Shown here piece after piece: positions 1 through 11,263 of a stretch of 64,000 nucleotides of DNA; within the stretch, counting starts at the first letter, position 1, and each line of letters begins with the position of its first letter. This DNA is from Atherix ibis (Eukaryota > Arthropoda > Insecta > Diptera > Athericidae). The translations under genes and the position numbers were made by a program. The notes below the pieces were generated by a model. The model was not told the DNA's origin. It saw nothing but the letters and a program-made list of their open reading frames with translations, and ran no database searches. Where the stretch lies: NCBI GenBank assembly GCA_958298945.1, contig OY282605.1, positions 23,352,811 through 23,416,810 of the forward strand, read 5' to 3'.

Positions 1-409
1 CTAAGAAATAAAAAACAAGATATCGTTCTGAAAAATATATCCTGGACACTTTAATAATCCGATCTCGAGGTCATACAAGTTTTATGAGATTGGATAGAGA
101 GAAAAGTGCGTTAGTGATGTCTTTTATCCAAGCAAGACTTGTGGGGGGATCCTGAAAACGATAACATAAAAAATCTAATCTATCGAATGCATAGAATTAT
201 ACAAGCTATCATTACACTGAAAGTGGGTTTCCCCGTCGAAAAAGAAATTTTAAACATATTTTTAAGCTCTTTACCTAGTATAGTACTCTGGAGTGGGTTT
301 TACCTTCTGGTTATTTTCACATCCTCAAATTCTATATGCTAGACCGATATTTTCGAATAGCTGAAAATATTAAGGCAATTCTTACCTAACATATAAATCT
401 TTCCACAGC
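1..409. other. AT-rich stretch, no gene seen
   Basis: Only short chance reading frames are present. A 67-codon frame on the plus strand (139-342) has no recognisable motif and no neighbouring splice or homology signal. I see no RNA gene or repeat end here. Confidence 0.5.
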
Positions 410-640
410 CACCACATTTGACAGAAGCACATCAACTCCTTAAGGCCTAATTCAAACGATGAAAAATAAGGGTAAATAAGCAAAAATGTATTCGTGTTAC
501 TTTTCCACTTTGCCAAAAACAGGTTTCTGATGCAACTCTAATTGTCAGTAATATTCCACACAAAAAAAAACGAGTATGCGTTACCGAGGACTTTATAATC
601 GACCAACGGTTAGCCTGGAATACTCACACGAAAATAAAAA
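410..640 (+). pseudogene. Jockey-type non-LTR retrotransposon RT fragment
   Basis: Broken plus-strand frames here resemble the region downstream of the reverse-transcriptase active site in jockey-clade retrotransposons. There is a TFPLCQK-type block (compare VTFTLCQEP in the jockey debris at 8.7 kb), then IVSNIPHKKK, then IIDQRLAWNTHTKIK, which matches the family pattern of an 'YLGL-D-RLTW--H' block. It contains frameshifts and has no ends. It could be part of the same family as the larger fragment at 7-9 kb. The match is by eye and short. Confidence 0.45.
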
Positions 641-1983
641 AAAATATAATTTATAAAATAAGTTGTCTGGGTCTTAAGAAGACATCAATGGGTGTTTTCT
701 CCTAACATGTTTTCATGGCTTTGTATCATCCTTTAAAAATTCTGCCTGTTACAAATTGTATGTAGTTGTGGATAATATTTTAATAACTAATAATAATATT
801 TTTCTTCCATATTTCAATTCAAAATTAATGTAATTTAAAAAATAAATAGAATATTTTTTTCGGCTGTTCATTTTAGTTGTCCCCTTAAAACCGAAGTGGT
901 CACATAATTTTTGCCTGCAGTGTATATATGGGCGTAGTCTTTATTTTATACTAATTGAATGGGTAATTTCAAATTATATATAGTGGAGTATAACAAGTTT
1001 GAAATTTGTCAGAAAAAACAATCAATTATGAATTGGGTCTTGGTGTCTCAAACATTTAGCCTCATTCATCCGAAGTATACGAATATTTATTAGTCCCGGC
1101 ATATGTGACGCATGATCATAAGTAGCACTGATTGAGTAACTATTAAATTAAATGACAATTAAAAAAAATATATTCACAAAATTCTTGTCCATGTGTAAAA
1201 GATAATTCATACTTCCATCTATGGCGTTAATAAGCACATATCTTGAATAAAATTTGCCATGCATTAAAGACAATTATTGCCCCCCACATGCAAAATTCAA
1301 TTCTTTTCGTATTTTCCAAAACAGTCTTAATAGTGTTATTTATTTGGTGATGTGCATCATCATTTCAGAATATTTTTTAAATTATGTATATTTTCGGTAT
1401 CCGACAATATTAGGAATAATGTATTGTAGATTTTAATGGCATGGAAAATAACCGAAAATTCTTTATTATTCAATAGGAAAAATAACTCAAATATAATACA
1501 ATTTTATAGTAATAAAAATAAACACTTTATTATATAATTTCACTTTTGTCAAAGAAAACAAAATATTTTGAATAAAATTTCAAAATGGTAAATTATTTTT
1601 TCTGTTTTTAAATTGTTTTTTTCTTTTTCTAAAATTTTTATATAATATTATGTCTTCTTTTTTAGTATTTAAATATACTCACATTAAAATACTCTTAATT
1701 TAAATGCATATTTATGTTAATAATCAGTAGTATAGCTAAATTTTGAATTATTTCTCAAAAAATGACGTGTGTGTGTGTGATTGGCTAACAGATCTGTCCG
1801 CTGGTGCTGACAAAAAGCTGTAAGCGGTAATACATACAACACAGCCACAGCCACCCGACGCACGCATCTAACCCAATGTTCACACCAATTCAGCAAATTT
1901 GACGCAACGTATTCTGACGTATGCAGCAAATTTCACATAGGCTGATGACGTCGCTCACTGATAACAACTCGTGCGCCCATATA
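641..1983. other. AT-rich intergenic DNA
   Basis: No convincing gene. Poly-A and poly-T runs are frequent. The part at 1750-1980 is less AT-rich and contains a short GT run (about 1769-1780); its 70-codon minus frame has no recognisable motif. Confidence 0.45.
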
Positions 1984-2855
1984 TTGGGTTTTTCAATAGC
2001 AACTTGACACTTTTGATGTCTTACTTTAGTTCTTGAGTTAACTTGATCTTAAGCCACTTGACCATATGAAGCGACGCACGTTCTCAGATTGGGCTCTAGA
2101 GAAGTTTGCCGAAAATGACGAGTTTTATCGCAAAATCATCTTCAGTGATCAAGCGCATTTTTGGTTGAAAGGCTTCGTCAACAAACAAAACATGCGTTAT
2201 TGGAGTGCTGTAAACCCTCATGTGCTTCATGAAACACCACTTCATCCACAAAAAGTGACTGTATGGTGCGGTTTTCATGCCGGTGGGGTCATTGGGCCAT
2301 TTTTCTTCGTTGATGAAAATGACCGTCACGTTACAGTCAATGGCGTACGCTTCAGAGACATGTTGCAGCGTTATTTCTTCGATCAATTGCATGGACTGCA
2401 CATCAGTGATATGTGGTTTCAACAAGACGGTGCCACATCCCACACAGCGGGAGAAACAATCGACTTATTGAAGTCTAAGTTCGGTGAACGTGTTATATCG
2501 AGGAAAGGTCCTGTCAATTGGCCGCCGAGATCTTGTGATTTAACACCTCTAGACTTTTTTCTGTGGGGCTACGTTAAATCGATGGTCTATGCCAACAAGC
2601 CGGCGACGTTAGAGGACCTAAGAGCCAACATCGTACGAGTAATAGCAGCCATTCCCGTTGAATTGTGTGGCCGAGTCAACGAAAATTGGCTTCAACGAAT
2701 CAACCGCTGCAAGCGTGCCCGTGGTGGACATATGACTGAAGTTAAGTTGCATTCATAATTGCATTGATTGTACTTTAAGCCAATAATAAAAGTTTTGATA
2801 TATCTCACATGGTTTGCGAGATATTTAGTTGTCAAGTTCTTACTCAAACACCCTT
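1984..2855 (+). mobile_element. DD41D mariner-type element, N-terminally deleted
   Basis: An 872-bp element bounded by imperfect inverted repeats of about 25 bp. The left begins TTGGGTTTTTCAATAGCAAC and the right, read inward on the other strand, begins AAGGGTGTTTGAGTAAGAAC; both continue with TTGAC. A TA dinucleotide lies outside each end (1982-1983 and 2856-2857), as expected for Tc1/mariner insertion. Inside is a C-terminal transposase frame; the DNA-binding N-terminus is missing, so the copy is a deletion derivative that could move only with help from another element. The boundaries are inferred from the repeats. Confidence 0.7.
2066..2758 (+). CDS. DD41D transposase, C-terminal catalytic part
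   Basis: A 230-residue open frame covering the RNase H-like catalytic core of a Tc1/mariner superfamily transposase. The first Asp is in IIFSDQAHF (residues about 25-33), the second in MWFQQDGATSHTA, and the third in RSCDLTPLDFFLWG. There are 41 residues between the second and third Asp, which is the DD41D signature (elements such as rosa of Ceratitis). All three acidic residues are present. The frame is open slightly upstream (KPLDH precedes the Met), but the helix-turn-helix N-terminus is absent. It ends with the family-like RARGGHMTEVKLHS tail, so the C-terminus is complete. Catalytically it may be competent but it cannot be expected to bind its ends. Confidence 0.85.
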   Translation: MKRRTFSDWALEKFAENDEFYRKIIFSDQAHFWLKGFVNKQNMRYWSAVNPHVLHETPLHPQKVTVWCGFHAGGVIGPFFFVDENDRHVTVNGVRFRDMLQRYFFDQLHGLHISDMWFQQDGATSHTAGETIDLLKSKFGERVISRKGPVNWPPRSCDLTPLDFFLWGYVKSMVYANKPATLEDLRANIVRVIAAIPVELCGRVNENWLQRINRCKRARGGHMTEVKLHS

Positions 2856-3085
2856 TACATATTGGCCATCAATTCTTTTTTTTTTCAAATTAATACTCTT
2901 ATTAATAATTTATATTTCCTTTTTAGGTAAATTTTTTTTTTGAAAAACAAATTCATAATAAAAATATTAATACTTCAATAATATTAGTATTTAAAATTGT
3001 CCGCTTGTAAAAAATACACGTTTCATTTACTATCCTGCTCTATAAAAGATAAAAAAAAGCAAAAAAACTAAAACTTTTCATGGTC

Positions 3086-3238
3086 TTAATACCATCCCTG
3101 CCAATTACAATTCCAAGCAGTCATACATTCCAGCTCTGCATCAGTACAATTCGTGCGCAGAGCGGTCTCAAGCTGTAGACCACTCTCCTCAATCACTCCA
3201 TGCACATTTGTGTAACTACTTGGTCCTTCGTCCATTTG
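3086..3238 (-). CDS. Possible terminal coding exon, Cys/Trp-rich, not recognised
   Basis: A minus-strand open stretch encodes 49 residues from an ATG at 3235 to TAA at 3086-3088. The composition is unlike the AT-rich surroundings: acidic (MDEGPSSYTN, VIEESGLQLETAL), then a Cys/Trp-rich tail (CTDAELECMTAWNCNWQGWY). A TTAG acceptor-like site lies just before the exon (3239-3242), so it could be the last exon of a spliced gene whose other exons are not seen. A family A mariner sits 20 bp upstream. I do not recognise the family; a chance frame or retroelement tail remains possible. Confidence 0.35.
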   Translation of the reverse strand, partial: QMDEGPSSYTNVHGVIEESGLQLETALRTNCTDAELECMTAWNCNWQGWY

Positions 3239-3259
3239 CTAACAATCAGTAACCAATTA

Positions 3260-3735
3260 CCAGGTATATAAGCTTAAATCCGCTGTTTTTTAGTTAAAGT
3301 TCAGGCAATTTGTGGATACCACGCCAAAAAAATTCCTTCTCTTTTGAGGCAAACCACTTATCAAGCCATTTTCGGACGTCTTCGTAAGAATCGAAGTGGT
3401 GCTGGTAGTTGGAAGGGTCCAGGTCTGGTGAATAAGCAGGGTGGGGTAGCATCTCCCAGTTGAGTGTCTCCGAGTAGTTTCGGACCATTTTTGACGTGTG
3501 CGATTGTGCTTTGTTATGGAGGAAAATCAGCTTGTCATGTCTTTGTTGATAATCCGTCCTTTTTTCATGCAGAGCACGTTCACCAGGTTTCAACATCTCA
3601 TAGTAGACGATACCCTGCTGATCCCACCAAACGCACAGCATCGTCTTCCGTCCGAAGCGATTTGGTCTTGGGGAAGATGTTGATGGTTGGCGTGATCAAC
3701 CCACAATTTCTTGCGTTTAGGATTCTCGGTATCCA
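3260..3735 (-). pseudogene. Family A mariner, 5'-truncated copy
   Basis: The left end is the family A terminal repeat (CCAGGTATATAAGCTTAAAT) after a TA. The minus-strand coding debris covers the C-terminal half of a Mos1-like DD34D transposase: CVWWDQQGIVYYEMLKPGE, LIFLHNKAQSHTSKMVRNY, HPAYSPDLDPS, FFWRGIHKLPE. The second catalytic Asp has become Asn (HNKA instead of HDNA) and the sequence after DPS is deleted. No N-terminal half and no right terminal repeat are present; similarity stops near 3735. Inactive. Confidence 0.8.
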
Positions 3736-4099
3736 AACTGTTTGTAGCAAGGCCTACCTAAACCTCAACTATCGTATGCAGTGATAATACCCGGGACCCT
3801 GCCATCCCTCAGCACTAAGACTATACCAGCGATGTAGGTGGCAACCAAGGCCAATCACGTTTCAGCTAAGGGCTCCTCACAGCGGCTGGGAACGGCCAGA
3901 CCCCTGTGATGCCAGTAATTCTTTTATAGAGTAACTGGTTGTACTATTCACTCTAAAAGCTAACTCAAAGAGCTACAGAACGGAAACTTATAATTTTCTG
4001 GCACTGCTAGACCAGCTCAGAATTGCGGGCTTACCAAGACCCGTAGGCCACTTCTGGTATAGATCTTATTGTACCCAGAAGTGACCTCCTTGCGGCAAC
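3736..4099. other. GC-richer island, unidentified
   Basis: Base composition changes sharply to near-even GC between two AT-rich tracts. It contains no long reading frame. On the minus strand it reads like the 3' tail of a non-LTR retrotransposon (for example GCCTTGGTTGCCACCTACAT), but I cannot assign it. It abuts the broken mariner on its left and a DD41D relic on its right. Confidence 0.35.
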
Positions 4100-4245
4100 C
4101 AACCAGATACAATGGCTTCTCCACAATCACTTTTGGATTTTAATAATCCCTTATAAGGTAATTTTGTTTATGTGTATTGGTGTATCCACCGTGCGAGAAA
4201 TGAGCATCATTGCTAAAGAAAATTTTATTCGAAACGTATCTATGG
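4100..4245 (-). pseudogene. Short relic of old DD41D transposase
   Basis: Minus-strand sequence resembles the block around the first catalytic Asp seen in other relics in this window (NKIFFSNDAHFSHGGYT-like, encoded around 4190-4250), followed by a degenerate K-PLYLVGCR-type block. Very short and full of changes. Confidence 0.4.
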
Positions 4246-5267
4246 CAGAATAACCACATTTGTAGAAAGTTTTTACAATTTTAACGCATTGTTTGGCTGC
4301 AAATATTGCTTTAAATTATCTATATTTATATAAAAATTATCAAATAATATGGCTGTATTTTCCAAACTGTATTATTATCTCATGAAATATTTTATGCAAG
4401 CCAAACAAAGAATTAAAATAAAAGCTTACAGAAAAATTGATTAATTAATTTCTCAATGAAATACGTACAAAGAATATAAGATTTTTGTTCTATTTCTAAA
4501 TTTGGTTTGTCAGGTAATAATATACAAAGGCAATAAGTGTATTTTAGTCAACGTAGAGAGCTAAAGTCCGATCGATATTACTTGGCAAATTGAATTTGTT
4601 AATAGAACAAAAATCTTGAAAATTCTTAAGCTCTCCCCATGTATGGAGGAGGTTATAAATAATGCTTATAAGAAATTAACATAATTTACACCTGATTAGA
4701 ATAACAATGATCGGAACTAAGGTTTGTATGCGGAAGTTACTGTTAACGAATACAGTTTATTGCATCAAAAACAATTCAAAGAACTGCCTTTCTGGCATTG
4801 ACCGTACCATAAACGTTCGAGTTGTCTGTAATACGATAAGTGCTTTGTTCTGTTTAGCTAGACCCTAGAACTGACATCACAACTATATGGTAATGAAAGG
4901 GTTATTGCACTATGATTCACTTTATAGTACATAAAGGTACACGAGTTCTTGAATCAATATTTGAAACAAGATCGCAGAAGATTTTCAGTAACAATCAGTC
5001 TAAATATTTACGAGTAGAAATAAATATTTCAATAAAAACTTGTTTTTTTTTTAAATAAATATAATTTTTTTAAAAACTAAAAATTAAAAAAAAAATCGTT
5101 GCATGAACAATTTTTTACTAAATTTTTTTCTATAAATAATTTTCAGAAAAAATTTTTTAAACCAAACAAATTTTGATTTAAAACAAAAACTTTAATAAAT
5201 GCTTAGTAAAAAAAAAATATGTTACTAACAATTAACCATATTACAGTAAACAAATTTCTATTTATTA
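4246..5267. other. AT-rich intergenic DNA
   Basis: No gene, RNA or complete repeat end recognised. Contains many A and T homopolymer runs, densest from 5040 to 5260. Confidence 0.45.
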
Positions 5268-6150
5268 AAAAATTGTTCATTTAATTTTTTTTTAATATAA
5301 AAATTGGGAAATTCTATTACGACAACTAATGTTGCTTTACCAGTTTTGCTCAATCAAGGCATAAATTCCTTTTTTGTTATATAAAGATATCCATTTTGTG
5401 CTTTTAAAAAGTACAGCTTTGTCATTTAAAACTTAATAAATATTATAATTTTCTAACTGACTATGAAATGCAACAACAAAAAATACTCTAACAACAAGCT
5501 TTCAATTTTGATTTTTCCGAACAAAATTTTCTTCAACGATGAGGCTCATTTACTTGAAAATCTAAAAAAACATTTGAATTTCCTTAACAATTAGTGTGTT
5601 TTTTTTTAAAAGAAATCATATCACTCTTATTCGAAAACCCTTTACCTAAAAAAAAAATTATTGCCTGGTATGCATTTTGGATCGACACCTACAAGAAGTT
5701 TTTTAGCAGCTTTTTAAATTATGTTATATTTTTTGTATAATGGTAACAATAAAATAAAAATATTATCAAAATCTAAATTTTAAGTGTGTATTATTTTTAA
5801 ATTTACTTTCCAAAGCACAAACTAAACAAACCTTTAGTGCAAAAATTAAATAAAAAAAATGGTTTAGTAAATTATTATTGTATAAATAATTAAGAAATTT
5901 TCATGTTTCTCTGATGAAAAGATCTAAGAATCCAGAGTTAGCAGTAGAAAGAATTTATGAAATAATATTTAATAAAAACTTACTTTGACAAATTCTGTCA
6001 ACAAAATTGTAATTTAAAAAAAAATATTTTTTATTAAAAATTCAAAAAGTTTTTAATATATTCAATATTAAGAATTAGTTAAATCATAAATAAATATATA
6101 TAAAAATATTAAAAGTAAACTAACAATATATTATTAAGGTCAACTTTACA
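5268..6150 (+). repeat. Dispersed repeat (paralogue of 13.9-14.7 kb) with DD41D relic
   Basis: This segment is collinear with 13880-14663. Both carry TTGTTCATTTAATTTTTTTT, then GCATAAATTCCTTTTTTGTT, then AATTTTCTTCAACGATGAGG (AGCAATGAGG in the partner), and both finish near TAACAATATATTATTAA. The ATGAGGCTCATTT block is the trace of the FSDEAHF transposase motif shared by all the old DD41D relics here. The repeat is therefore an old non-autonomous or decayed copy, unusually A/T-expanded. Confidence 0.65.
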
Positions 6151-7049
6151 AATATAAATAGCTTTTCAATAATAAATAAAAAAATGTATTAAAACTGTTT
6201 TAAGAGAATTATTGTTGTTAAAGTTTTATTCAAATTTTGTTCTACTTCTTAAGTTGGCAACCTTTTTTTTCTCTCTTCTTTATAATAAATAAAATTAATT
6301 ATGTATGAATGTGTGCTCATATAGATATTCTTATAATTAAAAAAAGATACTATTTTAGTATAGAAAATAATATTATTATAAATTTTAAGAATTTTGTTTT
6401 TGTTTTTTTCTTCTTCTAAAAATATAAATATTTAACGTTAACATGAATTCATTCCATCTTAATATTAGACAAATGGGGACAAACTAATTGATTAAAAAAA
6501 TGTGCATAGGATATTCAGAGGAGAAGACCTCATTTAATATTAATTTGATCATCTTTTTAGCATTTATAATTTTTTTTTTCACCTTATATTAAATTAATAT
6601 GGTTAGAGTTATGTTTTTATAAAACCGATTGAAAAATATGAAAATCATCATATATCTGTTGTATTGTATATAAAATGAGGGTAATTATCTTAACTTATGT
6701 GTATAAAAAAAAAAAGAAAAAACAGAACAAATCAAAACTGACAAAAAATATTAATGTGGGTTCATCAATAACGTTCCAAAGGCGGAAAATTAGTCATCAA
6801 AAAAGATCGATGTTCTTTTTAGTTATTTTCTTCAATAAAATTCTTACCATTCATTCTAATAATATTAAGTTTTATGTACGCTAGGAAATTGCATACAAAT
6901 TTGCTACACAAATCCGATTTATCTAAAGAGTTACGATTAGATTTTACTATCCAACAAAAAACGATTAACTACACCCACAATAATGTGTTCAAAGTGCTTA
7001 AAATTATTTTTCATAAATTTCTGTTTAAATTCCAATATTCGCAAAAAAT
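6151..7049. other. AT-rich intergenic DNA
   Basis: Very AT-rich. Short plus frames (6675-6884, and 6874-7167 which runs past this stretch) are lysine/asparagine-rich, as expected from A-rich DNA, and show no motif. The second frame runs into the jockey debris that follows. Confidence 0.4.
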
Positions 7050-7705
7050 CTACCTAATACTTTTATACCACACAAAGTTATCAACGACAAAACGGACTCT
7101 AACGAAATCTATAAAAACTTACTCCCAAGTACTTCTCTCCTTTGGAAGTAAACCAACTTATATATAACCTTCCAGTAAAAAAAACTTCTGACTATGATCT
7201 AATTACCTCCTATATCCTAAAGCAACTTCCTAAGAAAGCATTAGTTTTTATCACATATGTTTACAATAGCATCCTCTGCACCTCATATTTTCCCTTACTT
7301 TGAAAATTCTCTTTAATAAAAATGATCTCGAAACCCAACAAGCCTATAAATACACCCTTTTAATACAGGCATATAAGCGTGCTTCGATTTCTAGCAAAAG
7401 TCTTATACCGCATTCTTATGAGCAGACAGAGTATTGTCCAAACGTTTGTCTAGATATCTCTAATGCATTTGACCGAGTATGGCATCCTGAGCTACTCTGG
7501 AAGCTAATAAAAGCCGTATCCTCCCTCCCCCCTCCTCTTATTTTCTGATCAACAAATCCTACCTCTCCGAAAGATATTTTCAAGTAATTGAAAATGTCGA
7601 ATTTTCCGATATATTGCCTATTCTTGTCAGTGACCCTCAGGGTACCATTTTTGGTCCTCTCCTACATAATATTAATACTTTCCAATGACAACACCTTAAG
7701 CTATA

Positions 7706-8611
7706 TTAGGTGTATAAGCTTAAATCCGCTGTTTGGTCAAAAATGGCGTGAGTGAGCGTATTAAGCTACCATGGGCACGCCATACTTTTTTTTTATGAGT
7801 TCGACATCTGTCAACATTAATCAGTGCACATTGTCAGTAATTTCGTACAATAACATATATTTTTCCTTTGGTAATCATGTCTGGTTTTGTGCCAGAAAAA
7901 GAGCATATACGGGAAGCTCTACTTTTCTGCTTCAATTTGAAGAAATCGGCTGCCGAATCGCATCGAATGGTTATGGAGGACTATGGTGACAGTGCTTTAT
8001 CGAAAACAAGAAGCGTGAAAATCGGCCTAGGAAGGTCGAGGACCATCAATTGCAGGCTCTTTTGGACGAAGACGATACCCAATCGTAAAAAATGGTCGGG
8101 GAGCAATTGGGTGTTACTCAACCAGCCATTTCCATGCACCTGATGAAACTGTCAATTCCCACCGCTACCACCAATAACTGATTCAATTGCACCGTGCTCT
8201 GCGTGAAAAAAGGACGGATTATCAACAAATACTTGGCAAGCTGATTTTCCTCTAGGACAACGCACCATCGCACACGTCAAAAATGGTCCAAAACTACTTG
8301 GAGGTACTCAACTTGAAGGTGCTACCCCACCAGACCTGGCCCCTTCCGACTATCACCTATTTTCGTTATTGGGCCACGCGCTCGCTGATCAGCACTTCAA
8401 TTCTTACGAAGACGTCCGAAAATGGCTTGATGAGTGGTTTGCCTTGAAAGAGAAGTAATTTGTTTGGCGTGTTATCCACAAATTGCCCGAGAGATGGACA
8501 AATTGTATAGCTAGCGAGGGCAAGTACTTTGAATAAATTTGTTTTTGCCTTCTATAAAAAAACATGTGTTTTTTTGACTAAAAAACAGCGGATTTAAGCT
8601 TATACACCTGG
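7706..8611 (+). mobile_element. Family A mariner, internally deleted, inserted in jockey RT
   Basis: A 906-bp copy with both ends present: left TTAGGTGTATAAGCTTAAAT, right ending GCTTATACACCTGG, each flanked by TA (7704-7705, 8612-8613). The family protein is of mauritiana (Mos1) type. About a third of the coding region is missing in the middle (after 8143), joining the helix-turn-helix region to the C-terminal third. Removing the element restores the retrotransposon reading Leu-Tyr-Ala-Asp, so the insertion point is the Tyr codon of the RT YxDD box. Confidence 0.88.
7877..8536 (+). pseudogene. Family A mariner transposase, broken
   Basis: The start is MSGFVPEKEHIREALLFCFN at 7877, matching the Mos1-type MSSFVP N-terminus. 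After DYGDSALSKT the frame shifts (a short deletion) and then a larger deletion removes the region with the first catalytic Asp. The C-terminal part reads KLIFL, DNAPSHTSKMVQNYLEVLNL, then PDLAPSDYHLFSLLGHALAD and ends WTNCIASEGKYFE. Several stops and frameshifts; not functional. Confidence 0.8.
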
Positions 8612-9000
8612 TATATGCCGATAGCACTGCCATCCTGTCACGTTACAAAAATCACAATACTAGGTCCCACCATTTACAAAACCATATTGATTCTCTTCAA
8701 AACTGTTTCAGACAGTGGACAGTAATAGTAAATGAAAAAAAAAGTGTTTATGTTACTTTTACTCTTTGCCAAGAACCATAATTTTCCATACTTATTAATG
8801 GCAATATTATTCCAGGAAAAAAGACAACAGCAAAAACTTTTCTATAAACGATCAAAACTGACAGCTGACAAAAAGTACTTCTATACAATACGGTAATCAG
8901 ACCCACATGGACATACGGAATAGAACTTTGCGGGTCAACTAAGTGTTCCAATTCTATTCGAATCCAGTCCCTGCAATCATGCAATTGTCGATGGTTGCTA

Positions 9001-10039
9001 TTATGTGCGTATTAGTGTTATCTATCGCGACTTCAATTGTCCCTTACGTTCGCTAATTTTCTGTTAGTCTTGTAAAAGAGCTGTCATCTAGTTTTAGATC
9101 ACAAAAACAAACTTCCATGTTCAATCTGTGTAGTGCATAATTTCTTCAAAATTGAAAGATAGTAAATAAAAAATAAAAAAAAATATTTACTAACATTTGA
9201 ACTTGATCATTTAATTAGCCATTAATAATTCCTGTAGTGGTGAAAGTCTCTTGCTAGATACCAGAACAAAACCGAATACTTTGGAGTTGAAGCGAAACTA
9301 TTTACATAAAAGCATAATAACATATTTCCAATAAGCGAATTTATTCAAGCGAATTTTCAAAATAATTCTGCAAAATTTTTATCTTATTTTTTTGTTGTTA
9401 TTAGATTTTTTTAAAGTTAAAAACCAAAAATTAATGCTTTAAATTATTTTTTTATTATTTTCCAACACGTAAACTGATACTAATTAAAATTTTCTTAAGA
9501 AAAAAAAGTTTTTTTTTACAATAATTAAATTTGATGGAAATTTGAATTTCATGGTTGGACATATTTTTATAGTAAAAGCATAATTTTTATTAGATTTAAA
9601 ATAAGAAAAAGCGTAACCTAATCGAAAAGATAATTCCATTAACTTTTTATTGAAATTTCTTCGGTTCTTTTTTTAAGTATAGTATTTATCAATTTTGTAA
9701 AATAATTTTATGATTAGTATAAGAAATAAGGTTTGTTTTATTAGTAATTGGATAACTTATTTTAATTGATTTTTTTAAAGTGAGAATAAATTAACTGATT
9801 AAAATATAAACAATTTTGTATTATATTTTATTTAAAACTTTACTTAAATTGAGAACATATTTTGAAATAAAAAGAAAGTTACGATATGTTAACTAAGAAG
9901 TGGTAGAGGACTTTCAGTATAATCTGTAGAATAAGTTTGTGGCAGCATCATTTTTTTTGGTAACAATTTGATTTTATTTTTAAACATTAATGTTATTCCT
10001 TTTAAAGAAGTTACCTTGGGAAAATATATGTGTACAAAG
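9001..10039. other. AT-rich intergenic DNA
   Basis: No gene or element recognised. Strongly AT-rich with homopolymer runs; no end repeats or coding motifs found by eye. Confidence 0.45.
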
Positions 10040-10170
10040 GCCTTATTTTAACTCTTCGTAGAGCCAGTGTTGGAAGGCTTCTACTTGATCTTACGGAACA
10101 ACAAAAAGTCACACTCACTTAGCTCAGGTGAATATGGGGCTTAGGGATGGCCGTGCCGACTCTTTTTCTG
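10040..10170 (-). pseudogene. Short mariner relic around third catalytic Asp
   Basis: On the minus strand the sequence reads APYSPELSECDFLLFRKIK, which matches the PPYSPDLAPCDFFLFPKLK block around the third catalytic residue of mariner transposases. The text before and after is degenerate. This is distinct from families A and B in sequence and appears much older. Confidence 0.55.
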
Positions 10171-10559
10171 TGCCTTTTTCTGTACTTCAAAAAAGCCCTC
10201 ACTCGTTACACATTTTCATCAATTTTTAATTTTTAACACCTCCCTAAGTAGAGTTTGTCTTCTACAAGATCACGGCACTTCAAGAGTACCCTATGCTACA
10301 AAAACCCTGTATTATTGGGTTACAGAGTTTCCGGATGAGGTTAAAAGTTAGACTAACATACAAGCCATCGGGATATCCATTTCGTGATAAGGAAATTACA
10401 ATTGTGTCATTTAACAAATTTAAACTAAATATATTATTAAAGATATAAATTTATTTAGTTTATAATATGCCATTTTATATTCTGAATTGCTAATATATAA
10501 AATAATTCAAACCTGCCAACCATTAAATAGACAAAAGATTAGCGATTGGGTGGTGGGAC

Positions 10560-11263
10560 AACAGGATTTAGATGCTGATTTTTCAAACAAATTTTCTTCA
10601 GTAATTATGCTCATGTCTCGTTTGATGAATACATCAATAGAAAAATTATCATATATGGGGCTCTAAAAATCCACACGTGGTTGTGAAAAAGTCATTGTAT
10701 CAACGAAATGTGATTATCTGATGTGCATTTGGGTTTGAAGTTGTCAGTGACCCGTATTTCTTTCAAAATTTTTTATGGTCTGAATTTGAAGATTTATAAT
10801 CTAAACCACATGTGGTTTTAACAGTATAGTGCCACAAACTACACAATATAACATATTTAAACGTTATTACACTAAAAGTTCCTTGGTCGCGTAATTCCGA
10901 GATTTGGTGATGTCAATTGACATCCAAGATAGATAGTGTAATTTAATGCCGTTGCAATTGTTTTTATATATAAAACTATATATAAGATTATATTTAAATA
11001 GATGATTTTTAAACCATAGACTATTTAAAAACCAACATTCATCAAGTAAGACCCCAATTACAAACAGAATTTTCTGAAAAAAATCACCAAAAATTACCTT
11101 AAAATAATCTAGTCTAGTAAAGAGTCATTTGAATATTGCCAAAATATATATTATTTTTCATAATGGCAATATAAAATTAATATAATTAAATAAAATTATA
11201 GCATATTTTGAAATCAAAATTTATTTGATTTAACTGTACTTTCCAAATCATAAATTGGATAAC
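10560..11263 (+). pseudogene. Old DD41D transposase relic with 3' end
   Basis: A decayed copy of the relic family. The plus strand encodes, across frames, a block like WGSKNPHVVVKKSLYQRNVI, CAFGFEVVSDPYFF (compare WGSENP..., GGIIGPFFF in the younger element at 49.5 kb), then remnants of the QQDGATSHT and ISRN-DVNWPPRSCDL regions. It ends at TTTCCAAATCATAAATTGGA near 11263, the terminal sequence seen in other copies. A second, shorter end of the same kind lies at about 11380-11444. Confidence 0.6.

Larger units (their letters stand above)
7050..9000 (+). pseudogene. Jockey-clade retrotransposon, reverse transcriptase debris
   Basis: Degraded reverse transcriptase of a jockey-type non-LTR element, interrupted by a family A mariner (7706-8611). 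In order, with frameshifts: SDYDLITSYILKQLPKKALV (typically GYDLITGKILKELP), CLDISNAFDRVWHPELLWKL (the LDVSKAFDRVWH core), the DPQGTIFGPLLHNIN block (GVPQGSVLGPLLY), then after the mariner LYADSTAILSRYKN (YADD box with Asp to Ser), and RPTWTYGIELCGS (KPIWTYGIQLWG). No 5' end, ORF1 or poly-A tail was found. Inactive, older than the mariner inside it. Confidence 0.8.

Noticed and set aside
2096..2443. 115-codon minus-strand frame
   Set aside because: It is the antisense shadow of the DD41D transposase at 2066-2758, which has all family motifs on the plus strand.
6675..7167. Two plus-strand frames rich in Lys, Asn and Ile
   Set aside because: Typical of random frames in A-rich DNA; no motif.
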